Shown: positions 28,443 to 39,807, numbered from the stretch's first letter. The stretch: 64,000 nucleotides of DNA from Gilliamella apis (GCF_002142155.1 NZ_NASD01000005.1:83686-147685), one strand, 5' to 3'. A program made the numbers and translations. Notes: generated from the sequence alone by a model not told the origin.

Positions 28443-29603
28443 ATGCAAACTTATGCCCTCCTTATTTTACAAGATGGTTCGCAATTTATTGGTAAATCAA
28501 TTGGTGCTGATGGCCAAACTGTTGGTGAAGTTGTGTTTAATACTTCTATGACAGGGTATCAAGAAATTCTTACCGATCCTTCATACTGTGAACAAATAGT
28601 GACATTAACTTATCCGCATATTGGTAATGTTGGTACCAATAGTGCTGATGATGAATCAACACAAGTTTATGCAAAAGGATTGATTATTCGAGATTTACCA
28701 TTAATCGCAAGTAATTATCGTAGCGAAATGGATCTTTCAAGTTATTTAAAAAAACATAATGTGATTGCGATTGCTGATATTGATACACGTCGTTTAACAC
28801 GTATTTTACGTGAAAAAGGGGCACAACATGGCGTGATTATTACCGCAAATGATAAACAGACCTTACTTGATAAAGCAGAAAATGCCAAACAGCAGGCAGT
28901 AGAATATAAGGGTTTAAGTGGTTTAGATCTGGCTAAAGATGTGACGTGCAGTAAAAGTTATACATGGACCAGCAGTATATGGACAATTCAACAAGAGCAT
29001 CCAACTCCAAAAGCAGAAAGTGAATTACCTTATCATGTTGTTGCTTATGACTTTGGTGTTAAACAAAATATTTTACGGATGTTAGTTGCGCGTGGATGTA
29101 AGTTAACTGTTGTTCCCGCTAAAACGCCAGCAAATGAAGTGCTGGCACTGAATCCGGATGGTATCTTTTTATCAAATGGTCCAGGAGATCCGGCGCCTTG
29201 TACTTATGCCATTGAAGCGATTAAGCAGTTTCTGACTACCGATATTCCAGTTTTTGGTATCTGTTTGGGGCACCAACTGTTAGCACTAGCCTGTGGTGCT
29301 AAAACTATCAAAATGAAATTTGGTCACCATGGTGGTAACCATCCAGTTAAAGATCTGGAAAATAATAGGGTAATGATTACAGCGCAAAATCATGGCTTTG
29401 CTGTCGACGAAATTACTTTACCGACTCATTTACGAGCTACACATAAATCGTTATTCGATGGTTCATTACAAGGTATTCATCACAATCAAAAACCTGCATT
29501 TAGTTTTCAAGGACACCCTGAAGCCAGTCCAGGTCCACACGATGCTGCGCCACTTTTTGATCACTTTATCGAATTAATTAAAATTTATAAGCAGGAGCAA
29601 TAA
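28443..29603 (+). CDS. carA: Carbamoyl phosphate synthetase small subunit
   Basis: 386 residues (E. coli 382). An N-terminal CarA domain and a C-terminal class I glutaminase with the catalytic Cys in [13 protein letters not shown] and His/Glu in [11 protein letters not shown]. It releases ammonia from glutamine and channels it to CarB. One base separates its stop from the carB start. Confidence 0.97.
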   Translation: MQTYALLILQDGSQFIGKSIGADGQTVGEVVFNTSMTGYQEILTDPSYCEQIVTLTYPHIGNVGTNSADDESTQVYAKGLIIRDLPLIASNYRSEMDLSSYLKKHNVIAIADIDTRRLTRILREKGAQHGVIITANDKQTLLDKAENAKQQAVEYKGLSGLDLAKDVTCSKSYTWTSSIWTIQQEHPTPKAESELPYHVVAYDFGVKQNILRMLVARGCKLTVVPAKTPANEVLALNPDGIFLSNGPGDPAPCTYAIEAIKQFLTTDIPVFGICLGHQLLALACGAKTIKMKFGHHGGNHPVKDLENNRVMITAQNHGFAVDEITLPTHLRATHKSLFDGSLQGIHHNQKPAFSFQGHPEASPGPHDAAPLFDHFIELIKIYKQEQ

Positions 29604-29604
29604 C

Positions 29605-32600
29605 ATGGCTAAGCGAACAGATATTAAAAGTATTCTAATTATTGGCGCAGGCCCAATTGTTATTGGTCAAGCTTGTGAATTTGATTATTCAGGCGCTCAG
29701 GCATGTAAAGCATTACGTGAAGAAGGATACCGAGTAATTTTAGTTAACTCGAATCCCGCAACCATTATGACCGATTCAGAAATGGCTGATGCCACCTATA
29801 TTGAGCCAATTCATTGGACATGTGTGCGCAAAATTATTGAAAAAGAGCGACCTGATGCCATTTTACCGACAATGGGGGGGCAAACGGCATTAAATTGCGC
29901 ATTAGAGCTTGAAAAACAGGGTGTATTAAAAGAGTTTAATGTTGAAATGATCGGCGCTACTGCCGATGCGATTGATAAAGCGGAAGATCGCAAACGCTTT
30001 GATCAGGCGATGAAAAAAATTGGTCTTGATACAGCTCGTTCTGGTATTGCTCACTCATTAACAGAGGCTTATGCGGTACTAGAACAGGTCGGATTTCCTT
30101 GTATTATTCGTCCTTCTTTTACAATGGGGGGAACCGGTGGCGGTATAGCATACAATCAAGAAGAATTTGAGGAAATATGTACTCGAGGCCTTGATTTATC
30201 GCCGACTAATGAATTACTTATTGATGAATCATTGATTGGATGGAAAGAGTATGAAATGGAGGTCGTGCGGGATAAAAACGATAATTGTATTATTGTTTGT
30301 TCGATTGAAAATTTCGATCCTATGGGGATCCATACTGGCGATTCAATCACGGTTGCACCGGCACAAACCTTAACAGATAAAGAGTATCAAATTATGCGTA
30401 ATGCTTCAATTGCGGTATTACGTGAGATTGGCGTTGAAACTGGTGGTTCAAATGTACAATTTTCGGTTGATCCAAAAACAGGTCGATTAATTGTCATTGA
30501 AATGAATCCTCGGGTATCTCGTTCTTCAGCGTTAGCATCTAAAGCAACCGGTTTTCCTATTGCTAAAATCGCGGCTAAATTAGCGGTTGGCTATACACTT
30601 GATGAACTCTGCAATGATATTACTGGTGGAAAAACTCCTGCTTCTTTCGAACCTTCTATCGATTATGTCGTTACTAAGATTCCACGGTTTAATTTTGAAA
30701 AATTTGCTGGCTGTAATGATCGCTTAACCACGCAAATGAAATCAGTGGGTGAAGTGATGGCCATTGGCCGAACATTCCAAGAATCCATGCAAAAAGCACT
30801 ACGAGGGCTAGAGGTTGGCGCCAGTGGGTTGGACGAAAAAATCGATAATTATAGTGATGAAAAGAATCTAACTAAAATTCGTTACGAACTACAAGAGGCA
30901 GGTAGCGATCGCATTTGGTATATAGCCGATGCTTTTCGAGCAGGTTTTACCGTTGATGAAGTGTTTTTATTAACTCATATTGATCGCTGGTTCTTAGTGC
31001 AAATAGAAGAATTAGTACAAATAGAAAACCGCTTAAAGCAACAAACCATTAATGATCTTGATCAAGAGACATTATGGCAACTTAAACGTAAAGGCTTTTC
31101 GGATCTTCGTATTGCTAAACTGCTTAATACTCAAGAACAAGCCGTGCGAGATCTGCGCGTACAATATGATATTCACCCAGTTTATAAACGTGTGGATACC
31201 TGTGCAGCCGAGTTTTCAACCGATACCGCCTATCTTTACTCAACCTATGAACAAGAGTGTGAAGCCAATCCACAATTTAATCGTAAAAAGATTATGATTT
31301 TAGGAGGAGGACCTAATCGTATTGGACAAGGGATCGAATTTGATTACTGCTGTGTACATGCTGCTTTAGCTTTACGCGAAGACGGCTTTGAAACCATTAT
31401 GGTAAATTGCAATCCCGAAACGGTTTCAACCGATTATGATACTTCCGATAGACTCTATTTTGAGCCAGTTACCCTTGAAGATGTGCTTGAAATTGCTCAC
31501 GTTGAAAAACCTGATGGCGTGATAGTGCAGTATGGTGGACAAACTCCGCTGAAATTGGCGCGAGCCCTTGAAGCTGCCGGAATTCCAATTATTGGTACTT
31601 CACCTGATGCCATAGACAGAGCTGAAGATCGCAAACGCTTTCAAGAAGTAGTTGATAAATTAAAATTAAAACAGCCTGTTAATGCCACCGTAATCGATAT
31701 CGATGAAGCAGTAATCAAAGCAGAGCAAATCGGTTATCCACTTGTGGTGCGTCCATCTTATGTATTAGGCGGACGAGCAATGGAAATTGTCTACAATGAA
31801 CAAGATTTACGACGCTACTTTAAAACCGCAGTAAGTGAATCCAATAATGCGCCAGTACTGCTTGACCACTTTTTAGATGATGCAATCGAGGTGGATATTG
31901 ATGTGATTGCCGATGGCGAGCAAATCGTTATTGGTGGCATTATGGAGCATATTGAACAAGCCGGTATCCACTCGGGTGATTCAGCTTGTTCACTGCCAAC
32001 TCATACCTTAAGCCCTGAAATTTTAGCTGAACTGCGAAAACAAGCGAAACAATTGGCGTTTGAACTTAATGTAAAAGGTTTAATGAATGGGCAATTTGCA
32101 GTCAAAGATAATCAAGTTTATCTGATTGAAATTAATCCGCGTGCAGCGCGTACGGTGCCATTTGTCTCGAAAGCCACAGGCTTACCACTGGCTAAAATTG
32201 CGGCTCGCGTCATGACAGGGCGATTGCTTGCCAAGCAAAAGGTCACCCAAGAAGTGATTCCGCCTTATTATTCCGTTAAAGAGGTAGTATTACCATTTAA
32301 TAAATTTAGCGGTGTTGACCCAATTTTAGGACCAGAAATGCGCTCAACCGGTGAAGTTATGGGAATTGGTAAAACGTTTGCCGAAGCTTTTGCTAAAGCA
32401 CAACTTGGCAGCTTGTCGAATATGAAAAAATCTGGCAAAGCATTACTTTCAGTTCGTGAACAAGATAAATCAAGACTATTAGAAGTGGCTAAACGTTTAA
32501 TTGCGCATGGCTTTACGATTGATGCCACACTTGGCACAGCAAAAGCATTGCAACAAGCAGGAATTGCCTGCCAAATTGTCAAGAAAGAGAATGAAGGTCG

Positions 32601-32820
32601 GCCCAATATTCATGATCATATCAAAAATGGTGAGTACAGTTATATTCTTAACACAACCTCAGGTCGTGCAGCTATTGAAGCATCTAAAATCCTACGCCGT
32701 AGTGCTATCCAATATAAGGTTCATTATGATACAACTATGAATGCAGCTTATGCTACGACAGCAGCTCTGGATTACAATCCTGCTGATAGCGTGATACCGT
32801 TACAGGCACTTTATCAATAA
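29605..32820 (+). CDS. carB: Carbamoyl phosphate synthetase large subunit
   Basis: 1071 residues (E. coli 1073). Two homologous ATP-grasp halves (about 1-400 and 550-930: [20 protein letters not shown] and [20 protein letters not shown]), an oligomerisation region between them and a C-terminal MGS allosteric domain (about 940-1071). It makes carbamoyl phosphate for arginine and pyrimidines. Expressed with carA. Confidence 0.98.
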   Translation: MAKRTDIKSILIIGAGPIVIGQACEFDYSGAQACKALREEGYRVILVNSNPATIMTDSEMADATYIEPIHWTCVRKIIEKERPDAILPTMGGQTALNCALELEKQGVLKEFNVEMIGATADAIDKAEDRKRFDQAMKKIGLDTARSGIAHSLTEAYAVLEQVGFPCIIRPSFTMGGTGGGIAYNQEEFEEICTRGLDLSPTNELLIDESLIGWKEYEMEVVRDKNDNCIIVCSIENFDPMGIHTGDSITVAPAQTLTDKEYQIMRNASIAVLREIGVETGGSNVQFSVDPKTGRLIVIEMNPRVSRSSALASKATGFPIAKIAAKLAVGYTLDELCNDITGGKTPASFEPSIDYVVTKIPRFNFEKFAGCNDRLTTQMKSVGEVMAIGRTFQESMQKALRGLEVGASGLDEKIDNYSDEKNLTKIRYELQEAGSDRIWYIADAFRAGFTVDEVFLLTHIDRWFLVQIEELVQIENRLKQQTINDLDQETLWQLKRKGFSDLRIAKLLNTQEQAVRDLRVQYDIHPVYKRVDTCAAEFSTDTAYLYSTYEQECEANPQFNRKKIMILGGGPNRIGQGIEFDYCCVHAALALREDGFETIMVNCNPETVSTDYDTSDRLYFEPVTLEDVLEIAHVEKPDGVIVQYGGQTPLKLARALEAAGIPIIGTSPDAIDRAEDRKRFQEVVDKLKLKQPVNATVIDIDEAVIKAEQIGYPLVVRPSYVLGGRAMEIVYNEQDLRRYFKTAVSESNNAPVLLDHFLDDAIEVDIDVIADGEQIVIGGIMEHIEQAGIHSGDSACSLPTHTLSPEILAELRKQAKQLAFELNVKGLMNGQFAVKDNQVYLIEINPRAARTVPFVSKATGLPLAKIAARVMTGRLLAKQKVTQEVIPPYYSVKEVVLPFNKFSGVDPILGPEMRSTGEVMGIGKTFAEAFAKAQLGSLSNMKKSGKALLSVREQDKSRLLEVAKRLIAHGFTIDATLGTAKALQQAGIACQIVKKENEGRPNIHDHIKNGEYSYILNTTSGRAAIEASKILRRSAIQYKVHYDTTMNAAYATTAALDYNPADSVIPLQALYQ

Positions 32821-32822
32821 AC

Positions 32823-32851
32823 AAAAAGACGAGCTATAGCTCGTCTTTTTT
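32823..32851. terminator. Bidirectional terminator between carB and the GFA gene
   Basis: A perfect 12-bp stem, AAAAAGACGAGC / GCTCGTCTTTTT, with loop TATA, between convergent genes. Confidence 0.92.
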
Positions 32852-32871
32852 GATTGATCATAATTTATTTT

Positions 32872-33291
32872 TTAACTCTTGGCTTCAACCATCGCTAAGA
32901 TATCCGCTTCGGTTAATTTGTGAGTCTGATTAGCAAACGCATAGCAAGTTGGTTTTTTATCAATAAAGACTTCAGCCGTGAATTTTAAATCCTTAATATC
33001 GTCAAAGATCCAAGCTGCAAAATAGTAATTTTGTGTATCTTTTAAACGATAATAAAGATGTGAACCACACTCTTTGCAAAATGTTCTTTCTGCCCATTGT
33101 GATGAATTAAAATGACTAATGTTCTCTTGCCCTTCTATCGTTATATCGCCACTATGTGCTAATGTCATTAATGGCCCAGCACTCCATTTACGGCAAGTTT
33201 GGCAATGACATGCACTTAAATGGGTATTAGCAAACGGAACCGTTAATTTTACTTTTCCGCATAAACAAGATCCATGATATTGAGTTGACAT
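32872..33291 (-). CDS. GFA/CENP-V family zinc-binding protein
   Basis: 139 residues from the ATG at 33291 (SD AAAGGA); an in-frame TTG at 33309 lies upstream of that SD. Glutathione-dependent formaldehyde-activating-like fold with zinc cysteines in SCLCGKV, CHCQTCRKW and FCKECGSHLYY. The family includes formaldehyde-glutathione adduct enzymes, but most bacterial members have no proven substrate. Isolated gene. Confidence 0.8.
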   Translation of the reverse strand: MSTQYHGSCLCGKVKLTVPFANTHLSACHCQTCRKWSAGPLMTLAHSGDITIEGQENISHFNSSQWAERTFCKECGSHLYYRLKDTQNYYFAAWIFDDIKDLKFTAEVFIDKKPTCYAFANQTHKLTEADILAMVEAKS

Positions 33292-33465
33292 ATTTTTTCC
33301 TTTTTCCAATTAATGATTTTGCTAATTGGTTAAATATTAGCATAATGGATAATCAACTAGAATAAGTTTAGTTGTAAAAAATATTGAGGAGTGTATACCG
33401 TTTAGTATATAAATTGTCTTTATTTGTTAAGGAATGTGTAAAAAAAGGACAGTTAGACTAGTAGG

Positions 33466-33494
33466 GTATTGCTTTATTATTTTATTGATATAAT
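33466..33494 (+). promoter_or_regulatory. Promoter of the initiator tRNA gene
   Basis: Perfect TATAAT at 33489-33494, 16 bases before the tRNA; the -35 (GTATTG, 17-base spacer) is weak. Confidence 0.6.
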
Positions 33495-33510
33495 ATAGCC
33501 ACCTCTTTGA

Positions 33511-33587
<77 letters not shown>

Positions 33588-33630
33588 ATTCTACCAAACC
33601 TTTCTCATATTCTTACAAACAACTAAATAA

Positions 33631-34515
33631 TTACGCTGATTTTGGCACCGCAAGTAATGTTGATACCGCTTCGCTAATGCGTCTAGCAATGTAACTATTG
33701 TTCATTGTATATAAATGGATACCATCAACATTTTGTGAGACTAAATCAACAATCTGATCGATAGCATAAGCAATACCAGCATCACGAAATGCATCCGGAT
33801 GATGTTCATATTTTTCCATCATTTGCTTAAATTTCTTAGGTAGATTAACACCACACATTGAAACCATTCGTTCAATCTGATTTTTATTGGTAACGGGCAT
33901 AATGCCTGCTTCAATTGGTACATTAATATCCATGTCATGTGCTTTATCTAAAAAAGCATAAAAATAGTCATTATCAAAAAATAGTTGTGAAATTAACTGA
34001 TCGGTACCGGCATTTACTTTTTCTTTTAGATGGATTAAATCTTGTTTAAGCGTCGTTGCTTCAAGATGTCCTTCCGGATAACAGGCACCAATTACGTTAA
34101 AATCACCATTTTCTTTAATAAATGAAACAAGTTCACTTGCAAAACGAAAATCATCTTTGGGGGTTACGTTTGGATTGATATCTCCGCGTAACGCCAGCAC
34201 GTTATCAATTCCCGCACATTTAAGGTCATGGAGGATTTTTGACATTTCTACTTTATCAAAGTTAATTCCTGGTAAATGGGCGACACTTTCAATCCCATAG
34301 GTATGTTTAACCGAATGGGCAATGTCGATTGTGGTTTGACCATTCAAACTACCACCGGCACCATAAGTGACACTAATAAAGTCAGGTTTAAAATAACCTA
34401 ATTCGCGTAATGTGCTATAAATTGTCTCTAATGGTGACGTTTTTTTAGGTGGAAAAACCTCAAAGGAAAATACTGTTTTTTGGTTAAATAATAAATTTGT
34501 TTTCATTGGTACCAT
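33631..34515 (-). CDS. metF: 5,10-methylenetetrahydrofolate reductase
   Basis: 294 residues (E. coli 296). FAD/TIM-barrel enzyme with FSFEVFPPKK, SVTYGAGGS, ALRGDIN and ACYPEGH. It makes 5-methyl-THF, the methyl donor for MetE. Start uncertain: the ATG at 34515 or one at 34506, which has a GGA 8 bases upstream. It lies downstream of metE on the same strand, 100 bases away, with a strong GC-rich hairpin between. Confidence 0.94.
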   Translation of the reverse strand: MVPMKTNLLFNQKTVFSFEVFPPKKTSPLETIYSTLRELGYFKPDFISVTYGAGGSLNGQTTIDIAHSVKHTYGIESVAHLPGINFDKVEMSKILHDLKCAGIDNVLALRGDINPNVTPKDDFRFASELVSFIKENGDFNVIGACYPEGHLEATTLKQDLIHLKEKVNAGTDQLISQLFFDNDYFYAFLDKAHDMDINVPIEAGIMPVTNKNQIERMVSMCGVNLPKKFKQMMEKYEHHPDAFRDAGIAYAIDQIVDLVSQNVDGIHLYTMNNSYIARRISEAVSTLLAVPKSA

Positions 34516-34546
34516 CCATTCTTGCTATCTTTTTTACTCTACTGAC

Positions 34547-34576
34547 ATTACCGCCGCCTATAAAGGCGGCGGTAAT
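34547..34576 (-). repeat. GC-rich hairpin between metE and metF
   Basis: A perfect 12-bp inverted repeat, ATTACCGCCGCC / GGCGGCGGTAAT, loop of 6. No T tract follows on either strand, so it is not a standard terminator. It may protect or process the metE-metF message, or be a repeated palindromic element. Confidence 0.7.
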
Positions 34577-34615
34577 TAAGACAGACAAAGCTAATTAACT
34601 TTATAAAAAACAGTG

Positions 34616-36889
34616 TTAATTAAGAGTCTTTCTCACTTCTAATGTGGCTTTAACTAAGTGTTCTAAGCTTTCAATTACTTCTTTTTCACCGCGAGTTTTT
34701 AAACCACAGTCTGGATTAATCCACAATTTTTGCTTATCAATTTTGGCTAATAATTTTTCAATAGTTGCTTTGATTTCAGCAACTGGTGGTACGCGTGGTG
34801 AGTGGATGTCATACACACCAGGTCCAACTTCTGTTTTAAAGTTATTAGCTTTAAGCACATCAATTAATTGTAGATTTGAGCGTGATGCTTCAAATGAAAT
34901 AACATCAGCATCCATTGCGTCGATATCTTTGATGATGTCAGCAAATTCGCTATAACACATATGGGTATGAATTTGGGTATCAGCTTGTACTTTGCTGTGA
35001 ACCAATCTAAATGCTGGAATTGCCCAATCTAGATATTCACTATTCCAATCAGCTTTACGTAATGGTAATTTTTCTTTTAATGCCGCTTCGTCAATTTGGA
35101 TGACTTTAATGCCAGCCGCTTCAAGATCTAATACTTCATCACTGATCGCTAAACCAATTTGGAATACCGATTCTTTTTGTGAGATATCTTCACGTGGGAA
35201 TGACCAGTTTAAGATAGTCACAGGGCCGGTTAACATGCCTTTAACTGGTTTATCAGTTAAACTTTGCGCATATTTTGAATATTCAACCGTAATTGGTTTT
35301 GAACGTGAAATATCACCCCAAACAATTGGTGGCTTAACGCAACGTGTACCATAAGATTGTACCCACGCTTTTTCAGTAAATACGAATCCGTTTAAGCTTT
35401 CACCGAAATATTCCACCATGTCATTACGTTCAAATTCACCGTGAACTAATACATCAATACCGATCTCTTCTTGCAGTTTGATACATTCAGCAATTTTTTG
35501 TTTATTAAATTCGGTATATTCATTTAAACAAATTTCGCCTTTTTTGAATTTAGCACGATTTAAACGTACATCCGGCGTTTGTGGGAATGAACCAATAGTT
35601 GTAGTAGGTAATAATGGTAAATTAAAGGCTTTTTTCTGCGCAGCTTCACGTACTGAAAACTCAGGTAAACGAGTAAAATCAGACTCTTTCAGTGCCGCCA
35701 CTTTTTGACGAACTACTTGGTTAGCTCCTTCACGCTCACGGGTAAAGAGTGTTTGGTTCGCTTTATAAGCGGCATTATTATCTGGATTGGCTTCATTAAG
35801 TAATTGGCCTAATTCAGCAAGCTCTTGTAGTTTTTCTTGAGCGAAAGCAAAATAAGCACGTTGTTGAATAGTTAATTTAGTCTCGTTCTGTAAAGTATAA
35901 GGTACATGCAATAATGAGCATGAAGTATTCACCACAACGTTTGCCGCTTTTTGTTTAATTTTAGCTAATAATGTTAAGGTTTTTTTGTAATCATTTTTCC
36001 AAATATTTTTACCATTAACGACACCAGCAAATAATACTTTTTCAGCAGGGAAGCCATTATTTTCAAGTAAGGCTAAAGTTTGTTTACCTTCAACAAAATC
36101 AAGACCAACACCATCAAAAGGTAATGCAACAAGTTCTTTATAACAGTCACGTACATCACCAAAATAAGTTTGTAATACGACTTTCGTTTTACCTTTAACA
36201 GATAAAATAGCTTGATAAATTTCGTTAAATAACTCGATATCTTGTTGAGTAAGATCAGTCACTAAAATTGGCTCGTCAATTTGAATCCAATCAGCGCCAA
36301 GAGCAGTGAATTTTTGAATGATTTCTTGATAAGCTTTAATAATATCAGCTTTAAAATCAACTAATTGCTTTCTACCTAAGTATTGAGCTAATTTGAAAAA
36401 GGTTAAAGCACCAATGATAACCGGTTTCGTTTGAATGCCGAGTTCTTTGGCTTCTTGGTATTCATCAAATGGTTTGCTACTGGCAATTTTTATTTCTAGT
36501 GAATCTTCGATTTCAGGAACAAGATAGTGATAATTGGTATTGAACCATTTTTTCATAGCTAATGCACGAACATCACCTTTATCGCCTTGATAACCACGAG
36601 CCATAGCAAAATAACGATCGAGTTCAGGTAAACCTAAATCTTGATAACGTTTTGGTACAACATTTAGTAAACATGCTGTGTCTAGAACTGCATCATAAAA
36701 TGAGAAGTCATTTGATGATATAAATGCTATTTTTTGAGCAGCTTGTTGATTTAAATGTTCTGCACGTAGCGCTTTTGCTTCACTTAATAGCTCCGCTTGA
36801 GTTTTATTTCCTTTAAAATAAGCTTCGGTAGCAAATTTTAATTCACGAAGCTTACCAACACGTGGATATCCAATAACAGCAGTATTCAT
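34616..36889 (-). CDS. metE: Cobalamin-independent methionine synthase
   Basis: 757 residues (E. coli 753). Two TIM-barrel halves; the C-terminal half has the homocysteine and zinc site motifs [30 protein letters not shown] and [10 protein letters not shown]. It methylates homocysteine with 5-methyl-THF polyglutamate, needing no B12. metF follows. A long dyad upstream (36980-37004) is probably its control site. Confidence 0.97.
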   Translation of the reverse strand: MNTAVIGYPRVGKLRELKFATEAYFKGNKTQAELLSEAKALRAEHLNQQAAQKIAFISSNDFSFYDAVLDTACLLNVVPKRYQDLGLPELDRYFAMARGYQGDKGDVRALAMKKWFNTNYHYLVPEIEDSLEIKIASSKPFDEYQEAKELGIQTKPVIIGALTFFKLAQYLGRKQLVDFKADIIKAYQEIIQKFTALGADWIQIDEPILVTDLTQQDIELFNEIYQAILSVKGKTKVVLQTYFGDVRDCYKELVALPFDGVGLDFVEGKQTLALLENNGFPAEKVLFAGVVNGKNIWKNDYKKTLTLLAKIKQKAANVVVNTSCSLLHVPYTLQNETKLTIQQRAYFAFAQEKLQELAELGQLLNEANPDNNAAYKANQTLFTREREGANQVVRQKVAALKESDFTRLPEFSVREAAQKKAFNLPLLPTTTIGSFPQTPDVRLNRAKFKKGEICLNEYTEFNKQKIAECIKLQEEIGIDVLVHGEFERNDMVEYFGESLNGFVFTEKAWVQSYGTRCVKPPIVWGDISRSKPITVEYSKYAQSLTDKPVKGMLTGPVTILNWSFPREDISQKESVFQIGLAISDEVLDLEAAGIKVIQIDEAALKEKLPLRKADWNSEYLDWAIPAFRLVHSKVQADTQIHTHMCYSEFADIIKDIDAMDADVISFEASRSNLQLIDVLKANNFKTEVGPGVYDIHSPRVPPVAEIKATIEKLLAKIDKQKLWINPDCGLKTRGEKEVIESLEHLVKATLEVRKTLN

Positions 36890-36979
36890 TTTATTTTCCT
36901 TTCATTTCATCGCAGTTCTTTTAGTAACTAAAAAGATAACAAAAAAAATCGCTATTGAATAATTCTAGTTTTTTATGGA

Positions 36980-37004
36980 TTGATATAGTTTTTAACTATA
37001 TCAA
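36980..37004. promoter_or_regulatory. Long perfect dyad upstream of metE
   Basis: Arms TTGATATAGTT and AACTATATCAA are separated by TTT, a 25-base inverted repeat about 91 bases before metE. It fits neither the MetJ (AGACGTCT) nor the MetR (TGAA-N5-TTCA) consensus and has no T tract. A smaller dyad TTTTAGT/ACTAAAA lies in the leader at 36919-36933. Confidence 0.6.
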
Positions 37005-37105
37005 AATAATTTACCATTTCCAGTTAACCCAAAATTAAGTATATTTATTTACTAAATGGATATAGGATAAGAAGAAATTCTAGATCATGATCAGTAATAG
37101 TTTCT

Positions 37106-37462
37106 ATGTGTATTATTCTTTATTTAATTTACTTTCTTGAGCTTACTTTGATCTATCCATCATTAGGTAATGACCATAGCGGTGTTATGACTGTTCAGTC
37201 GATTTTGAACTTTTTTATTGTAGTTTTTTTCTTTTTTAACTGTATTGTCAATATTCTGTATTGCCTATTTAAGTCACGTAAACATTGGTTTGATTATCTT
37301 GCGGTTGGATTACTGTATGCGGTTATTATTTTTATTCCAGTAAATAATTTCATGGTGGAAAAGACAAAGGAAGCTCGTCAATCACACTGGCTTGAGCGAC
37401 AACTTAGTTATATAAAGGTGGAAAGAGTAGAGAAGATTAATCTAAATATTTTACAAAAATGA
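37106..37462 (+). CDS. Hypothetical small membrane protein
   Basis: 118 residues, not recognised. Three hydrophobic stretches (about 2-18, 30-55 and 63-85) and a charged tail (KTKEARQSHWLERQLSYIKVERVEK). No strong SD precedes the ATG; an in-frame stop is 18 bases upstream. Gene density here supports a real gene, but it could be a chance ORF in AT-rich DNA. It is divergent from metE and convergent with the YagU-like gene. Confidence 0.45.
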   Translation: MCIILYLIYFLELTLIYPSLGNDHSGVMTVQSILNFFIVVFFFFNCIVNILYCLFKSRKHWFDYLAVGLLYAVIIFIPVNNFMVEKTKEARQSHWLERQLSYIKVERVEKINLNILQK

Positions 37463-37491
37463 TTAATAATTAATTTATATAGTTAAGATTC

Positions 37492-37523
37492 AAAACCCTC
37501 CTATCTTGATTGGGACAGAAGGG
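37492..37523 (-). terminator. Terminator after the YagU-like gene
   Basis: On the minus strand CCCTTCTGTC pairs with GATAGGAGGG (10 pairs, two G-T), loop of 8, followed by TTTTG. Confidence 0.6.
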
Positions 37524-37536
37524 TAGTAAACAATAT

Positions 37537-38088
37537 TTATTTTCGCCATTCGCCTCGGATTGGTCTGGAAAAGTGCGCTAGTACTGCAATCATACAGATC
37601 TCGATAGAAACACCCCAATAAATATGACCTAAAATTTCACTCCATAATTCATAGCCATTTAAATTCCACAACCAACCAATTGTTCCTTCAGGTGCATAAG
37701 CGGGATGGCGGAATCCTAACAATGGAATAAAAAATCCGTGCATGACAACGGTAATAATTAGCCCATAAAATGCCCCATACCAAAGTCGGATTTTATTCCA
37801 AAAATAAGCAATAAATACATAAACAAAAGCAAAAGCGAAACTAAATAACCAGTGATAAAGAGTGACTGCACCCAAAACATTGGTTCCTTGATAAATATAA
37901 TCAAGCGAGTGGGAATTGATGCCTAACCAACCAAGCCAAGCATCAATATGTGCCGCTGGTGGCGAAATTTCACCGGGAACTCGAGGAGGCATATTAACTT
38001 CAGATCCCCATTTGACTAATGAACTGATAAAACCACCAATAATTGTTGTCCAGATGATAATTTGACGATTTGTTTTATTTCCAAACAT
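37537..38088 (-). CDS. YagU-like inner membrane protein (DUF1440)
   Basis: 183 residues with about four membrane segments. Resembles E. coli YagU: SSLVKWGSEVNMPPR near the N-terminus, a central LYHWLFSFAFAFVYV and a C-terminal SEILGHIYWGVSIEI. YagU is linked to acid tolerance in E. coli, but its mechanism is unknown. Isolated, with its own terminator. Confidence 0.75.
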   Translation of the reverse strand: MFGNKTNRQIIIWTTIIGGFISSLVKWGSEVNMPPRVPGEISPPAAHIDAWLGWLGINSHSLDYIYQGTNVLGAVTLYHWLFSFAFAFVYVFIAYFWNKIRLWYGAFYGLIITVVMHGFFIPLLGFRHPAYAPEGTIGWLWNLNGYELWSEILGHIYWGVSIEICMIAVLAHFSRPIRGEWRK

Positions 38089-38454
38089 TGAAGTTATTCC
38101 TTACTATATTTAATAGAATTGAAATTAAATAGCCAATAATATAAATAAATTGTGTTCTATCTAAGTTCTACCTAAATTGGGTAGGACGTTTTATTGTATA
38201 TTCGTTTAAAACAAAATTTGTTTGCTCAGCATTACTTTTGGGGTGGACTAATATAGCTTTAATCAGTCATAATGGATAGATGCCGACATACCGATTTATA
38301 GACTAATTACGGTTAAATAATATACGCTTTTAAATCTAAATAATACACATTATCCCGATCATAATTTTTAAAAACACCTAAAATGATTATTTTAATTGAT
38401 AATGATTCTCATTATCATGTATAATGGCAATATATCAATTTTGAGGTTTTGATT
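38089..38454. other. 366-base divergent intergenic region upstream of mntH
   Basis: No ORF. It holds the Fur-controlled mntH promoter at its right end and a weak hairpin (CTACC/GGTAG) near 38167. Nothing else recognisable. Confidence 0.5.
38396..38425 (+). promoter_or_regulatory. mntH promoter with embedded Fur box
   Basis: TTGATA (38396-38401), an 18-base spacer and a perfect TATAAT (38420-38425). The 19-base Fur box at 38398-38416 (GATAATGATTCTCATTATC) matches the consensus at 17 of 19 positions and overlaps the -35 and spacer, so iron-loaded Fur would block transcription. Confidence 0.85.
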
Positions 38455-39807
38455 ATGTTGAAAATATCCACAGTAAGTTTAGAAGAGATCAATAATACTG
38501 TTCATATTCCCGATCCGAATGCGAGTTTTTTTCGAAAACTGTGGGCTTTTTCTGGTCCGGGGGCTTTAGTAGCGGTTGGTTATATGGATCCCGGTAATTG
38601 GATCACCTCAATTCAAGGCGGTGCGCTTTATAGTTATTTGTTGCTATCAGTGATATTAATTTCTAGCTTGATAGCCATGTTATTACAGGCCATGTGTGTC
38701 AAGATTGGCGTAGTCACCGGCATGGATCTTGCACAAGCAACTAAATCAATGGTGGGTAGAAAGGTAGCATTTTGCTTATGGATATCAACTGAATTAGCGA
38801 TTATTGCCACAGAAATTGCCGAGGTGATTGGTAGTGCCGTTGCCTTGAATCTTTTGTTTGATATTCCATTATTAATTGGGGTTTTATTAACGGTATTTGA
38901 TGTAGTTATTTTGTTAATTCTAATGCGTTTTGGTTTTAGAAAAATAGAAGCTATCGTTTTTTGTTTAATTGCGACAATATTTATTATCTTCACTTATGAA
39001 GTGTTAAGAGCTTCACCGGCATTGAGTGACATTATTAATGGCTTTATTCCTCGAACAGATATTTTTACTGCCTCAATTAAAGGGCATGATTCAGCATTAG
39101 TTATAGCATTAGGTATTGTTGGTGCGACTGTTATGCCACATAATTTATATCTACACTCTTCAATCGTTCAAACCAGAAAATATGACAGAAAGAATCGAAC
39201 CAGCCTAAAAGATGCAATTAAATATGCCACCATTGATTCCAATATACAGTTATCCTTTTCGTTCATCATCAATTGTCTATTATTGATTCTTGGTGCCGCC
39301 CTTTTTTACGGCAATAATCCCGATGATCTTGGTCGATTTACACAGCTATATGATGCTTTGAAAGATCCACATATGGTTGGCCCGGTAGCCAGTTCGATTA
39401 TGGCAACATTATTTGCTGTGGCATTACTGGCATCCGGTCAAAATGCAACAATTACTGGTACATTGACGGGGCAAATCGTTATGGAGGGATTTATCAATTT
39501 ATCAATTCCTCTTTGGGCAAGACGAATAATTAGTCGTGGATTGGCGGTGACTCCGGTTATTTTATGTATTTATATTTGGGGAGATAAAGAAAATATTGTC
39601 GAAAATTTATTAATTTATACTCAAGTATTTTTGAGCATCGCTTTACCGATATCCATGGTGCCTTTAATTTGGGTCACTTCAAATAAAAAAATTATGCAGG
39701 AGTTTGTTAACAGTAAGTTAACTATTATTTTAGGCTGGATAGCAACTATTTCGTTAGTGATATTAAATTTACAACTAATTTATGAAGTGATTAGTTCATT
39801 ATATTAA
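38455..39807 (+). CDS. mntH: Nramp-family Mn/Fe transporter
   Basis: 450 residues from the ATG at 38455 (SD GAGG); an in-frame TTG at 38449 is too close to the SD. Eleven or so membrane segments. The metal-binding motif DPGN is at 45-48 and VMPHNLYLHS in the sixth segment, both intact. Proton-coupled divalent metal import. Longer than E. coli MntH (412), through an N-terminal extension and the C-terminus. The promoter has a Fur box, so iron status controls it. Confidence 0.92.
   Translation: MLKISTVSLEEINNTVHIPDPNASFFRKLWAFSGPGALVAVGYMDPGNWITSIQGGALYSYLLLSVILISSLIAMLLQAMCVKIGVVTGMDLAQATKSMVGRKVAFCLWISTELAIIATEIAEVIGSAVALNLLFDIPLLIGVLLTVFDVVILLILMRFGFRKIEAIVFCLIATIFIIFTYEVLRASPALSDIINGFIPRTDIFTASIKGHDSALVIALGIVGATVMPHNLYLHSSIVQTRKYDRKNRTSLKDAIKYATIDSNIQLSFSFIINCLLLILGAALFYGNNPDDLGRFTQLYDALKDPHMVGPVASSIMATLFAVALLASGQNATITGTLTGQIVMEGFINLSIPLWARRIISRGLAVTPVILCIYIWGDKENIVENLLIYTQVFLSIALPISMVPLIWVTSNKKIMQEFVNSKLTIILGWIATISLVILNLQLIYEVISSLY

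Noticed and set aside
34547..34576. metE-metF hairpin as a Rho-independent terminator
   Set aside because: No T tract follows on the minus strand; the next bases are GTCAGTAGAG.
36980..37004. MetJ operator upstream of metE
   Set aside because: No AGACGTCT-like repeats are present; the dyad is of a different sequence.
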